DNA of 36,807 bases, from contig CAJXOW010000034.1 in the NCBI GenBank assembly GCA_913057825.1, forward strand, positions 1-36,807. Direction: 5' to 3'. Shown here one piece after another: positions 1-8,261 of the stretch (within the stretch, counting starts at the first letter, position 1; every line of letters begins with the position of its first letter). Below the pieces are notes generated by a model. It did no database searches. It was given only the letters and a program-made list of their open reading frames with translations, and was not told where the DNA came from. The translations under genes and the position numbers were made by a program. Source of the DNA: an uncultured Balneolaceae bacterium (GTDB taxonomy: Bacteria > Bacteroidota > Rhodothermia > Balneolales > Balneolaceae).

Positions 1-29
1 TTTTTCAAGCAGAAGACGGCATACGAGAT
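1..29. other. Sequencing adapter remnant (Illumina P7)
   Basis: Positions 6-29 match the 24-base Illumina P7 flow-cell primer, beginning caagcagaagacgg and ending atacgagat, preceded by five T. This is recalled from the published adapter sequence and is not biological. It sits at the very edge of the window, inside what should be the 3' part of argS, so it marks a contig end with untrimmed adapter. Confidence 0.95.
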
Positions 30-1527
30 AAAAAGTGGTAAAGTCGCCGGCCAGGTCATACAGGTAATTGATGAGACGATGCGGCTCCATATGGTCGGCG
101 GCGCTTTGTATGACTTCCGGGAAGTCGTGCAGTGCCTTGATCAATGAAATTTCCGCTTCGTGTTCGAGCAGGGCAAAGTCCGTATCGACGTTTTCAAAAT
201 CGTATCGTTCGTTTACTTTGCGCAGAATACTCTGAATTCGTGCATGGGCGTATTGAAGATAGAATACGGGATTGTTTTCACTTTCCTCTTTCGCCTGCGC
301 GATATCAAATTCAAGATGGGTGCTGGGCGACCGCATAAGGAAAAAGAATCTGGTGACATCGGAACCAACCTCGTCCATCAGTTCATCAAGGGTTATGAAA
401 TTGGCCTTTCGCGTGCTCATCTTGAACGGTTTGCCTTCTTTGACCAAAGTAACGAACTGGTAGACCAGAACATCAAATTTGGAGGCGTCGTATCCCAAGG
501 CTCCCACGGCAGCCAGCACATCGGGATAGGTGTCGATATGGTCGGCACCGAAGATATCGATGCACCGATCAAAACCGCGCTCCAATTTATTGATATGATA
601 AGCAATATCGGGGAGCCGGTAGGTTGGCTCGCCGCTGCTTTTGATCAGAACGGTGTCCTTTTCCTTGTCGAATTCAGATGTTTTAAACCAGGTGGCCCCC
701 TCGGCGTCGTACGCCAGGTCCTTCTCCTTCAGCTTTTCGACCACCTCATTTATGGAGTGGTCTTCATAGAGCGTGTGTTCATTGAAGAATGAATCCATCT
801 GTATATTCAGCCGTTCGAGGGTATGTTTGATCTCCTCGAATATATAGTTTTCAGCAATCTCCTGGAACGTATCGAGTTCTTTATCCCGTAACTCATCGCC
901 CTCGGCATCGTAAATGGACTGGGCAATATCGCGGATGTATTCCCCCTGGTATCCCTCTTCAGGGAAAGCACATTCTTCTCCAAGCAATTCCAGGTACCGG
1001 ACTTGTACACTCTCACCGAGCAGCCTCATCTGTCGACCGGCATCGTTGAAATAGTATTCGCGCTCAACATGGGCTCCGGTCCACTCCAGCAATCGAGCCA
1101 CGGTATCGCCGAGAACTGCATTTCTGCCGTGACCGATATTTAATGGCCCCGTGGGATTGGCACTGACGAATTCGACCTGCATTCGTTGATCTTTATGCTG
1201 GTCGGTTCGGCCATAATTGGCTTGTTCCGATAAAATGGTATTCAGCAGTTGGTAGAGATAAGGCCTGGCATATCGAAAATTAATAAACCCGGGTCCGGCT
1301 ACCTCCACGCTTTGTAGTTTGTCCTCGTTGTATTCGAGTCGGTCGACGATAGTTTCAGCGATATTTCGAGGATTATCCCCCACCGGCTGGGCCAGTTGCA
1401 TTGCTATATTGGTAGCGGCATCCCCGTGTTCTTTGACATTGGGCTTCTCAATTTCGATCTCGGGGATCGATTCCAGTTCAAAGGATGCAAGCGCATCTCG
1501 TAAAATGGATCGCAAATACGTCTTCAT
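30..1527 (-). CDS. argS: Arginyl-tRNA synthetase, 3' end missing
   Basis: Class I aminoacyl-tRNA synthetase that charges tRNA-Arg with arginine in the cytoplasm. The frame opens with ATG at 1527 (MKTYLRSILRDALASFELE) and stays open to the window edge, about 499 codons where the family usually has 550-580. The N-terminal Arg-tRNA-synthetase domain is present. The HIGH-type signature reads NPTGPLNIGHGR (near 1130-1180) and the KMSK-type loop reads KMSTRKA (near 402-431), both typical of ArgS. The last genuine residues (NYLYDLAGDFTTFY) belong to the DALR anticodon-binding domain, so only its end is lost. The break coincides with adapter sequence and is therefore an assembly edge, not a natural truncation. 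Upstream lies a repeat-rich gap and then radC on the same strand. Confidence 0.95.
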
Positions 1528-1676
1528 AAATAGTTAAAATGTTTTTCAATGTTCGTCGGTCTATGTTTCCTGAGTTCACTTCATGGGTGACGCTCCGCAC
1601 GCGGGAATCGCTCTGCTCCGAGTGCCGACGCGAGTAATATGGCACGGGAAATTTCACAGGTACGCATCAATTTAAG

Positions 1677-1825
1677 CTAACCGGGAGTACCGAGCCTATA
1701 ATTTAGCAAGCTTGTGACAGCACCAAATATAAAACTTTGTAGGGATTATGCAGGAATCTAATTTTCGCAGACTTGATAAGCACCGGGGTGGTGGTTTCGA
1801 GGCATAAAAATTTCGGGGCAATTTA
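1677..1825. repeat. Decayed fragments of the MITE-like element
   Basis: Within the gene-free stretch 1528-2091, two pieces resemble parts of the element seen intact at 29735-29907. At 1783-1815 a GC-rich end is followed by gaggcataaaaatttcgggg, comparable to gaagcattaaaattttctgg in the copy at 11392. At 1732-1750 ctttgtagggattatgcagg resembles the interior gtttgtagggcaatcagg of that copy. The fragments look like an old copy disrupted by a second insertion next to it. No gene is supported in 1528-1676. Confidence 0.5.
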
Positions 1826-1830
1826 GTGAA

Positions 1831-2002
1831 GATCTTTGTCCAACCGGGTACGGGACCGTTCTGAGTACTTAAAATTTTTCGAACCAAATCATCATATAGG
1901 GCTATGAATTTGGAATTGTATCCAACTAAAGAAAAAAGAGCAAAGCCGCGAGAAAAAATTTTTCATCGAAGGCACGGTCCGGTGCCCGGTTGGACAAAGA
2001 TC
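1831..2002. repeat. MITE-like palindromic element, copy A (divergent)
   Basis: A 172-bp element with imperfect terminal inverted repeats of about 32 bp: the left end at 1831 starts gatctttgtccaaccggg and the right end (1971-2002) is its near reverse complement, ending cccggttggacaaagatc. Size and architecture match copy C (173 bp), and the interior motif acttaaaatttttcg corresponds to cattaaaattttctgg in other copies. It lies just past the radC stop. No convincing reading frame is inside. Confidence 0.75.
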
Positions 2003-2091
2003 AGCTGTATTGTGAGCTAGGTAATTGCAAAAGTATGCTATCGGAGAACGACCGCCCGCTGCAGCAACGAGCGTCAATTAATGATTGGTGT

Positions 2092-2811
2092 TTAGTTCAA
2101 GTGCCCTTCGGCTCGCAGACTGGTATATGTTTTACCGGCTATGATGATGTGATCGTCGAGGGGAATACCCATCATGTCCCCCGCCTTGGAGATGCGTCGC
2201 GTCAGGTTGATGTCGGCTTTTGATGGATTGGGGTTACCCGATGGATGGTTGTGGAGCACGATGATGCTGTTGGCTTCATTCAGTATCGCCTGGCGAAGTA
2301 CTTCGGAAACGTCGACGATGGTGGAGGTAGCACCTCCGGAACTGATTTTCTGATGACCACTCAATGTTTTGGCGGCATTCAGAAAGCCCATCATAAAGAC
2401 TTCTTTGGACAGGTCTCTGAGTTTTGGACCAAAATAGGCCTGGGCGTCTTCCGGACAGCGTATGGTAATTGAATCGCCCAGTTCGGCGACCTCGATGCGG
2501 CGTGAAAGTTCAAAAACAGCTTCGAGCGTGAGCGCTTTCACCCGGGCGATGCCGGGAATGACTTTCAATTCCTGCCATGATCGTCGATAGAGGTTTCGCA
2601 GTCCACCGAAATGAGTCAGAAGGTTGCGCGACATATCGATGACATTCATCTTGCCGCTGCCTGATCGCAGCAGAATGGCGAGCAGTTCGGAATTGGACAG
2701 GCTTTCGGATCCATAGTTTACCAGTTTTTCGCGCGGTTGCTCATCCGGCAGCATTTCTTTGACGGTCCGATTGGATGAGGAAGACGATGGAAAAGATATG
2801 TTTTTTGACAT
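2092..2811 (-). CDS. radC: RadC family protein (JAB/MPN metalloprotein)
   Basis: 239 residues, usual RadC length. The N-terminal part holds the helix-hairpin-helix-like region (KVIPGIARVKALTLEAVFEL, about residues 83-102). The C-terminal part is a JAMM/MPN+ domain with its metal-binding signature visible: E137 in KEVFMMGFLNA and HNHPSGNPNPSKAD, giving H187, H189, S191 and D200. The family is historically annotated as DNA repair, but its biochemical role is unsettled; the metal site implies a zinc-dependent hydrolase. ATG at 2811 is used; a serine-rich leader of about 13 residues precedes the conserved part. It is divergent from the Nudix gene across 122 bp, which must hold both promoters. Confidence 0.93.
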   Translation of the reverse strand: MSKNISFPSSSSSNRTVKEMLPDEQPREKLVNYGSESLSNSELLAILLRSGSGKMNVIDMSRNLLTHFGGLRNLYRRSWQELKVIPGIARVKALTLEAVFELSRRIEVAELGDSITIRCPEDAQAYFGPKLRDLSKEVFMMGFLNAAKTLSGHQKISSGGATSTIVDVSEVLRQAILNEANSIIVLHNHPSGNPNPSKADINLTRRISKAGDMMGIPLDDHIIIAGKTYTSLRAEGHLN

Positions 2812-2933
2812 ATTATACTTTCGAGTTTGAGATAAGTGCTTATGGGTATTGTTTGATCGTTCTAAAGCACATTACTTACAATTATTTTTAGTTGGTATCG
2901 ATATGAGTTAACTGTAAACAAGGTGGGTAAGCG

Positions 2934-3500
2934 ATGTCTTCATTTGAATATTCGGTGGAAAACTGGCAGTCCCTGGAAGAGAAAACGCTGCTCGAAACGC
3001 CGGTTTTTGATATCAAACGCCGCCGGGCGATCTTGAACCGTGAAAACCTGGAGGGAGCATTTTATTTGATCCAGGCACCGGCCTGGGTGAATATATTGGC
3101 GACTACGGAAGATGGACGGGTGATCCTGGTCGAACAGTACCGGCATGGCATAGAAGAACCGACAATCGAAATTCCGGGCGGAGTTGTGGATCAAAATGAA
3201 AATCCGCAAAAAGCGGCACGCCGTGAATTGCTGGAAGAAACCGGTTACCGGGTTCAGCGGTTGCATTACCTGGGGAAAGTGAGTTCGAATCCGGCACTAT
3301 TTACCAACTACACTCATATGTATTGGGGCGAAGATTGTCGGCGTCACCAGTCGGCTTCCACCGACCGGCATGAGTTTATCAAAACCCACCTGATGCCGGA
3401 AGATACTTTTTTTGAGCGGGTAAAAAACGGAGAGATACACCATGCCCTGGTGGTAGCGGCGGCGGCTCGTTATATGTTGTATCGAAGGGAAAAAGGGTAA
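2934..3500 (+). CDS. Nudix hydrolase, probably ADP-ribose pyrophosphatase type
   Basis: 188 residues with a complete Nudix box at residues 83-105 (G83, E89, R97-E98, E101-E102, G104), the Mg2+-binding catalytic helix that cleaves nucleoside-diphosphate-linked substrates. The upstream segment VILVEQYRHGIEEPTIEIPGG is characteristic of the ADP-ribose/NDP-sugar pyrophosphatase (NudF-like) branch. Substrate assignment is family inference only. The start ATG at 2934 follows ggtgggtaagcg, a plausible weak ribosome binding site. It is a single-gene unit, divergent from radC. Confidence 0.9.
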   Translation: MSSFEYSVENWQSLEEKTLLETPVFDIKRRRAILNRENLEGAFYLIQAPAWVNILATTEDGRVILVEQYRHGIEEPTIEIPGGVVDQNENPQKAARRELLEETGYRVQRLHYLGKVSSNPALFTNYTHMYWGEDCRRHQSASTDRHEFIKTHLMPEDTFFERVKNGEIHHALVVAAAARYMLYRREKG

Positions 3501-3812
3501 ATAACAAATCTGGATTTAATCAGGTTTTTAATGTCCGGCGGTAGTTCGGGACAATTGCCCCCCTGAAGGCGGCGGGTGAAGGGAATACCGGGATTAATTT
3601 AATTACAGTCGATTTATTGTTATATTATTAAATAACCAGATAGAAATATTATGGATAGCAGCCGTTCACAGGCGGGTTGAAGCAGGTCGACTTTGCAAGA
3701 CGACAGGATCCGACGGGACGGTATAGAGACGATAACTGATTACGTAATATATTTGCGGCGAATAAGTTGGATAATTGCCGCAAGATTAATTGCAACGAGG
3801 AGATCATTCATT
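3501..3812. other. Intergenic region before the ArsR gene
   Basis: 312 bp without a supported gene. A GC-rich patch at 3530-3585 contains short self-complementary stretches and may end the Nudix transcript. The octamer tatatttg at 3748-3755 matches the Bacteroidota -7 consensus TAnnTTTG about 57 bases before the ArsR start, but no clear TTG -33 element is spaced correctly, so it is a weak promoter candidate. A longer in-frame ArsR reading frame opening at 3693 is judged to start too early. Confidence 0.35.
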
Positions 3813-4139
3813 ATGGACAAATTAACGGACGAATTACTTGACCATGTAGCCTATCGCTTTAAGCTGCTGGGTGAACCAATGCGGCTTCGTATTTTGTCAT
3901 GTTTAAAAGATGGAGAGAAATGTGTTCAGGATCTGGTGGAAGAAACCGGGGCCGGGCAGGCCAATGTCTCCAAACATCTTTCCCTTTTAATGAATGACGG
4001 GGTCGTGAATCGTCGTAAAGATGGCCTTCATGTGTTCTATTTTATTGAAGATGAAACCATTCATGAGTTATGCAACCTCGTCTGCGACAGCCTTGAAAAG
4101 AGTACCGAAAATATGCAGCAGGCCTTTAAGCGGAGTTAA
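3813..4139 (+). CDS. ArsR-family winged-helix transcription regulator
   Basis: 108 residues when started at ATG 3813, which is preceded at nine bases by the ribosome binding site gaggaga (3797-3803). The winged helix is clear: FKLLGEPMRLRILSCLKDGE leads into the recognition region TGAGQANVSKHLSLLMNDGVV and the wing VNRRKDGLHVFYFIED. It has four cysteines, C30 and C37 near the alpha2-alpha3 region and C87/C91 (ELCNLVCDSLEK) in the last helix. ArsR proteins sense metals or thiol oxidants through such cysteines, so metal or persulfide/oxidant sensing is possible, but the classical ELCVCDL arsenic site is absent. The next gene downstream, 495 bp away, is a peroxiredoxin; a regulatory link is speculative. 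Confidence 0.85.
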   Translation: MDKLTDELLDHVAYRFKLLGEPMRLRILSCLKDGEKCVQDLVEETGAGQANVSKHLSLLMNDGVVNRRKDGLHVFYFIEDETIHELCNLVCDSLEKSTENMQQAFKRS

Positions 4140-4200
4140 CCGCCTGTTGGACTTTTTCATGATCAGCTACGAAAAATTACATTAGCAGCCTGGTAAAAAA

Positions 4201-4264
4201 TCCCCCTTCGGAGGGGGAAGGTCCATCCCCAAAAAGATTTTTGGGATGGACAAGGGGGAGGACC
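4201..4264. repeat. Variable-hairpin element, copy 1
   Basis: A short intergenic element: tcccccttcgga at the left, gggaaggtc before the hairpin, and aagggggaggaccaa at the right. Between them lies a near-perfect hairpin, tccatccccaaaaa / tttttgggatgga (about 4222-4250, one bulged G). The same left and right flanks recur at 25656-25742 around a hairpin of different sequence. It lies directly downstream of the ArsR gene and could act as a transcript end, but it has no U-tract. Confidence 0.75.
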
Positions 4265-4280
4265 AATCACTCGCTGCGCT

Positions 4281-4315
4281 CGTGAAGGTGAAGGGTGAAA
4301 GCCGAAAGGTGAAAG
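4281..4315. repeat. Heptamer array (unit GTGAARG), five units
   Basis: Five tandem 7-bp units: cgtgaag, gtgaagg, gtgaaag, ccgaaag, gtgaaag. No inverted partner array (cctttcac) is visible nearby, so it is a solo array. It follows the hairpin of the element ending at 4264. Its architecture matches the heptamer arrays at 17002, 23597, 27331 and 34869 although the unit sequence differs. Confidence 0.65.
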
Positions 4316-4323
4316 AGTTAACA

Positions 4324-4423
4324 TCCCCCTTAGGGTGCCTTTTCCCCGACCGTAGTCGAATCAGGCTGCGACAGCTAATTGGGACAGGCTCCGACCACTT
4401 TAGGAATGGACAGGGAGAAGGCC
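4324..4423. repeat. Variable-hairpin element, degenerate copy 3
   Basis: Begins tcccccttagggtgcc, echoing tcccccttcggatgcc at 25656, carries ggctccgaccact (compare tcccgaccact near 25675), and ends ggaatggacagggagaaggcc, echoing gggatggacaagggggagg at 4243. Central pairing is decayed. The remaining bases to 4634 hold no supported gene; an open frame from 4246 to 4560 runs across these repeats and is rejected. Confidence 0.5.
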
Positions 4424-4634
4424 CTGTAAGAATAACAACTAAAACCTGTTTCATTCGAAACTCTTCGGGAGGGGAGGAGCGAAGAAAGCTTGCGAGAAGA
4501 ATGAACTTCAGGGACGTCTACGAATATCTTTTAAAGAATTTTTGTAATGTTCTGGTTTGAAGCCTATCTAATAAGAGCGTAAGATGTAGAGTTCTATTCT
4601 GTTTTTTCATTAATTTTAAAGTAGACTTTTAGTT

Positions 4635-5117
4635 ATGGTTGAAGAAGGAGACCGCATAGATACCGATTTCACCTTGAATATTGTAGAGGATGGGGAAGAA
4701 AAAGAGGTTAAGTTCGGTGATTTGCTGGATCGCCCGGCCGTCGTATCGGTCTATATGCGTAATAATACTCCCGGCTGCGATAAGCAAAATGAAAGCCTGG
4801 CCGGTGAATCGAGTTATTTTTTCGAGAAAGGATACAAGCTGATAGCGATCAGCAAGGATACCTGTGGTTCACACAAGAATTATGCAGAGAAAAAGGGAAT
4901 TGACTATATCCTGGCTTCCGATCCCGATTATAAGTTTGCAAAAGCAACCGATTCGATCGTCGAAAAGAATATGTTCGGTAATTCGTTTGAAGCTCCTTCA
5001 CGATCGGCCTACATTATAGATACAGATGGTACGGTGCTTTCCATCATCGAAAAAGTGAATACCAAAAATCATGCTGATCAGTTAAAAGAAGTCATAGAAA
5101 CCATTTCAGAATCTTAA
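4635..5117 (+). CDS. Peroxiredoxin, BCP/PrxQ-like
   Basis: 160 residues with the thioredoxin-fold AhpC-TSA/BCP layout. It reduces peroxides through a peroxidatic cysteine in NNTPGC (C48; the T-x-x-C motif is T45-P-G-C48). The usual PrxQ resolving cysteine five residues later is absent (CDKQNES). A second cysteine, C77, sits in AISKDTCGSHKNYAEKKG, next to the family SH motif, and could be the resolving residue, or the enzyme may be 1-Cys. There is no signal peptide, so it is cytoplasmic. It lies 18 bp upstream of topA and is probably co-transcribed with it. ATG at 4635 has no strong Shine-Dalgarno, as is common in this group. Confidence 0.88.
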   Translation: MVEEGDRIDTDFTLNIVEDGEEKEVKFGDLLDRPAVVSVYMRNNTPGCDKQNESLAGESSYFFEKGYKLIAISKDTCGSHKNYAEKKGIDYILASDPDYKFAKATDSIVEKNMFGNSFEAPSRSAYIIDTDGTVLSIIEKVNTKNHADQLKEVIETISES

Positions 5118-5135
5118 AAGCTGGTAAGGTTGTAG

Positions 5136-7685
5136 ATGAAATCGTTAGTCATTGTAGAATCGCCGACCAAGGCGAAAACCATTCGAAAATATTTGCCGGA
5201 AAACGGACAGACGTTTACGGTGGACTCTTCTATGGGACATATCCGTGATTTGCCGGCATCCGCTAAAGAGATCCCCACCAAATTCAAAAAGGAAGATTGG
5301 GCGAATCTCGGGGTGAACGTAGATCATGATTTTGAGCCGCTTTATGTGATCCCCCATGGAAAGAAAAAGGTGGTAAAAAAGTTAAAGAAAGAGCTCAAAG
5401 ATTCGGACGAACTCATCCTGGCCACTGACGAAGATCGCGAAGGTGAAGCTATTTCATGGCATCTGACCCAGGTGCTTAATCCGAATGTGCCGGTCAAGCG
5501 AATGGTTTTTCATGAAATTACCCAGGAAGCAATTGAAAAGGCACTGGAGAAGTTTCGTGATATTGACATGAATCTCGTAAACGCCCAGGAAACACGACGC
5601 ATATTGGATCGGCTGGCCGGTTATACCATTTCGCCGCTGCTGTGGAAAAAAGTGGCCCCTGGATTGTCGGCGGGACGTGTGCAGTCGGTGGCTGTTTCGT
5701 TCCTTGTGCTTCGCGAGCGGGAACGGATGCGGTTTAAAAAAGGGCGATACTGGGATCTGACGGCCTATCTGAATAAACAAGACCAGAAGAAAAAGTTTCA
5801 GGCCGAACTGACCTATGTCGATGGTAAACGCCTGGCCAGCGGCAAGGATTTTGACGAAAATACCGGGAAGCTGAAGAAGCCCGAGTCGGTGGAGCTGCTG
5901 GATGATGAGAAAGCGAAGGCCTTGCGAAAAGCGTTGGACAAGGCCATGTGGAGTGTTAAAAAGGTAGATTCGAATTTTAAGCAGCGATCGCCGGCCCCGC
6001 CTTTTATTACTTCCACACTGCAACAGGAGGCCAACCGGAAGTTCGGTATGTCGGCCAAGCAGACGATGCAGACTGCCCAGCGACTGTATGAGAATGGATT
6101 GATTACGTACATGCGTACCGATTCGTTTAACCTGTCCAACCAGGCGATCCATGCGGCCCGTTCTGCGGTCGAAAACATGTATGGGGAAGATTATTTGTAT
6201 AAAAGCGTGCGGACTTATCGGTCCAAATCGCAGACGGCCCAGGAGGCCCATGAGGCTATTAGACCGGCTGGCGGTAACTTTTTGAAGCCCAAACAAACGG
6301 GGCTGAGCGGTAGAAGTTTTAAATTGTACGACCTGATCTGGAAGCGCACGATTGCCACCCAGATGCGAAATGCCGAACTGGAGTTTATTAATGTAACGAT
6401 CGAAGCCAATACCGATGAGCGCAATGCCTTGTTCAAGGCCCGCGGCAAGAAAATTCACTTCCCCGGATTTTTCCGTGCTTATGTGGAAGGCAGTGATGAT
6501 CCGGATGAGGCAATCGAAAACCAGGAAAAATGGCTGCCCAAGCTGGAGGAGCAGGAAGCCTTGAATTGCAATAAAATTACGGCGAACGATCATGAAACAA
6601 AGCCGCCGTCCCGCTACACCGAAGCTACCCTTGTTAAGGAGTTGGAGAAAAAAGGAGTAGGTCGTCCAAGTACCTATGCCACGATTATAAGTACCATACA
6701 GGACCGCGGTTATACGGAGAAACAGGGTAAGACGCTAATTCCCACTTACACGGCATTTGCGGTTACCGAGTTGCTTGAAAATCATTTCCCGGAACTGGTA
6801 GACAGCGACTTTACCTCGGAACTGGAACATCGACTTGATGAAATTGCCCGAGGCAATGAGGATCCCAAACAGTACCTGCAGTCGTTCTACAAGGGGGAAC
6901 AAGGACTCGAACAAAAAGTGGAACAGCAAGAAGACAAAATCGATCCTCGCAAAGCGAAGAAACTGAACCTGCCAATAGAAGGGCTCAACGGGCTCCAAGT
7001 GTTTATTGGCCGGTACGGACCCTATGTCCAGCAGAATAAAGATGGAGAAGAAATTAAAACCTCGCTGCCCAATGATTTAAATCCCGGGGATATCACCGCG
7101 GACAAGCTTAAGGAATTGATCAAAGTCGCGGAAGAGGGGCCCAAACCGATCGGTCAGCACCCGGAAACCGGGCAAAATGTCTATGTGTTAACCGGTCGAT
7201 ACGGTCCGTATGTTCAACTGGGAGAAAGTGATTCGGATGAAAAACCCAAGCGGGTTTCTCTGCTCAAAGGGATGAAGCCGGAAGAGGTGGATCTGGAACT
7301 TGCACTTGATTTATTATCGCTGCCCCGTACGCTGGGTAAACATCCCGAGACCGGTGAGGAAGTGAAGGCTGGAATAGGGCGGTATGGTCCCTATGTCTTT
7401 CATGACGGTACATTCAAATCGTTGACCAAAAAGGATGACGTTTTAACCGTGGAGCTGGATCGGGCGGTTGAGTTGTTGAAGCGTAAGAAGAAAAGCAGCC
7501 GGGAAATCAAGAGCCTGGGCAATCATCCCGAAAATGGACGTTCTATCCGGGTGATGGATGGCCGCTACGGGCCCTATATTAAATACGGCAAGAAGAATAT
7601 CAGTTTATCGGACGACGTGGATCCGGAAGAACTTACCCTGGAACAGGCAACGGAAATAATTGACCAAAAGTCGAATAAAAAGTAA
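5136..7685 (+). CDS. topA: DNA topoisomerase I (type IA)
   Basis: 849 residues. Relaxes negative supercoils by single-strand passage. The Toprim domain opens the protein (VIVESPTKAKTI with E8; the acidic triad D98, D100, E102 in ATDEDREGE). The catalytic tyrosine is Y325 in GLITYMRTDS. After the core, from about residue 620, the tail has four copies of a GRYGPYV-type repeat (IGRYGPYVQQ, TGRYGPYVQL, IGRYGPYVFH, DGRYGPYIKY) instead of the four-cysteine zinc ribbons of the E. coli enzyme. These Toprim-associated C-terminal repeats are known in other phyla and likely bind DNA. It lies 18 bp after the peroxiredoxin gene and 42 bp before the unknown gene at 7728. Confidence 0.97.
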   Translation: MKSLVIVESPTKAKTIRKYLPENGQTFTVDSSMGHIRDLPASAKEIPTKFKKEDWANLGVNVDHDFEPLYVIPHGKKKVVKKLKKELKDSDELILATDEDREGEAISWHLTQVLNPNVPVKRMVFHEITQEAIEKALEKFRDIDMNLVNAQETRRILDRLAGYTISPLLWKKVAPGLSAGRVQSVAVSFLVLRERERMRFKKGRYWDLTAYLNKQDQKKKFQAELTYVDGKRLASGKDFDENTGKLKKPESVELLDDEKAKALRKALDKAMWSVKKVDSNFKQRSPAPPFITSTLQQEANRKFGMSAKQTMQTAQRLYENGLITYMRTDSFNLSNQAIHAARSAVENMYGEDYLYKSVRTYRSKSQTAQEAHEAIRPAGGNFLKPKQTGLSGRSFKLYDLIWKRTIATQMRNAELEFINVTIEANTDERNALFKARGKKIHFPGFFRAYVEGSDDPDEAIENQEKWLPKLEEQEALNCNKITANDHETKPPSRYTEATLVKELEKKGVGRPSTYATIISTIQDRGYTEKQGKTLIPTYTAFAVTELLENHFPELVDSDFTSELEHRLDEIARGNEDPKQYLQSFYKGEQGLEQKVEQQEDKIDPRKAKKLNLPIEGLNGLQVFIGRYGPYVQQNKDGEEIKTSLPNDLNPGDITADKLKELIKVAEEGPKPIGQHPETGQNVYVLTGRYGPYVQLGESDSDEKPKRVSLLKGMKPEEVDLELALDLLSLPRTLGKHPETGEEVKAGIGRYGPYVFHDGTFKSLTKKDDVLTVELDRAVELLKRKKKSSREIKSLGNHPENGRSIRVMDGRYGPYIKYGKKNISLSDDVDPEELTLEQATEIIDQKSNKK

Positions 7686-7727
7686 TATACATCCTACACA
7701 TTTTCTTAGCCGACTAAACCGTGCTCC

Positions 7728-8261
7728 ATGGATAGAAAATCCGATCAGTATTTCAAATACCCTCCGAACATGCACGAATTGGATCTGGCTACCCTGGTGT
7801 CGATGTATCGCTCAAGAGGAGAGCCCAGGACGGCTACGCCGGGCAGCTACTTTGCCTGTTCCCTGACGCAGCGCTTAATCAAGCAGGGAAAATGGTGGTT
7901 TGGCTTATATTACAGCCAGGATGCCTGGGATCGACTGCTGACCCGCGGCAGCAATGGCTTTCCATTGACGGAAGTTGAACTGAATGTGCTTGGGTTAACT
8001 TTGATTCAGCCGGGCGATACCGAGCCGTTTCGAAGTTTCGTGGAACAAAGCTGCGGCATCAGTCCCAAGTTATGCTACTTGATCATTAACGATCTGAAAC
8101 AGTTTGATTTTGTGAAGGAGGATGATGATAGCCGGCTCACGATCACCAACGAAGGCAAAGAAGCCTTGAAGGGTATTTCCCAGCGAATTTATGATCAATC
8201 ATTTGACGAAGAGATGCTTTTTGTGAACCGTCGAAAACGGCAGAGCCGGTTGAATCTTTAG
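7728..8261 (+). CDS. Conserved-looking protein of unknown function
   Basis: 177 residues, not recognised. It starts at ATG 7728, 42 bp after topA, and its stop overlaps the stop of the convergent M1 peptidase by four bases, so it is probably the last gene of the peroxiredoxin-topA unit. The N-terminal half contains aromatic-rich KQGKWWFGLYYSQDAWDRLL. The C-terminal half (about residues 85-155) alternates helices with LTITNEGKEALKGI, reminiscent of a winged-helix domain where such a segment forms the wing and last helix. It ends in a basic tail (RRKRQSRLNL). No signal peptide or membrane segment. A nucleic-acid-binding role is a guess. Confidence 0.75.
   Translation: MDRKSDQYFKYPPNMHELDLATLVSMYRSRGEPRTATPGSYFACSLTQRLIKQGKWWFGLYYSQDAWDRLLTRGSNGFPLTEVELNVLGLTLIQPGDTEPFRSFVEQSCGISPKLCYLIINDLKQFDFVKEDDDSRLTITNEGKEALKGISQRIYDQSFDEEMLFVNRRKRQSRLNL

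Noticed and set aside
160..792. 210-codon plus-strand frame at the left edge
   Set aside because: It is antisense to argS, whose HIGH/KMSK motifs and full-length similarity are clear on the minus strand.
4246..4560. 104-codon frame between ArsR and the peroxiredoxin
   Set aside because: It runs through a variable-hairpin element, a heptamer array and a degenerate element copy, so the translation reflects repeats.
5454..6593. 379-codon minus-strand frame
   Set aside because: Antisense shadow of topA; composition (Leu, Arg, Phe rich) is typical of reversed coding sequence.
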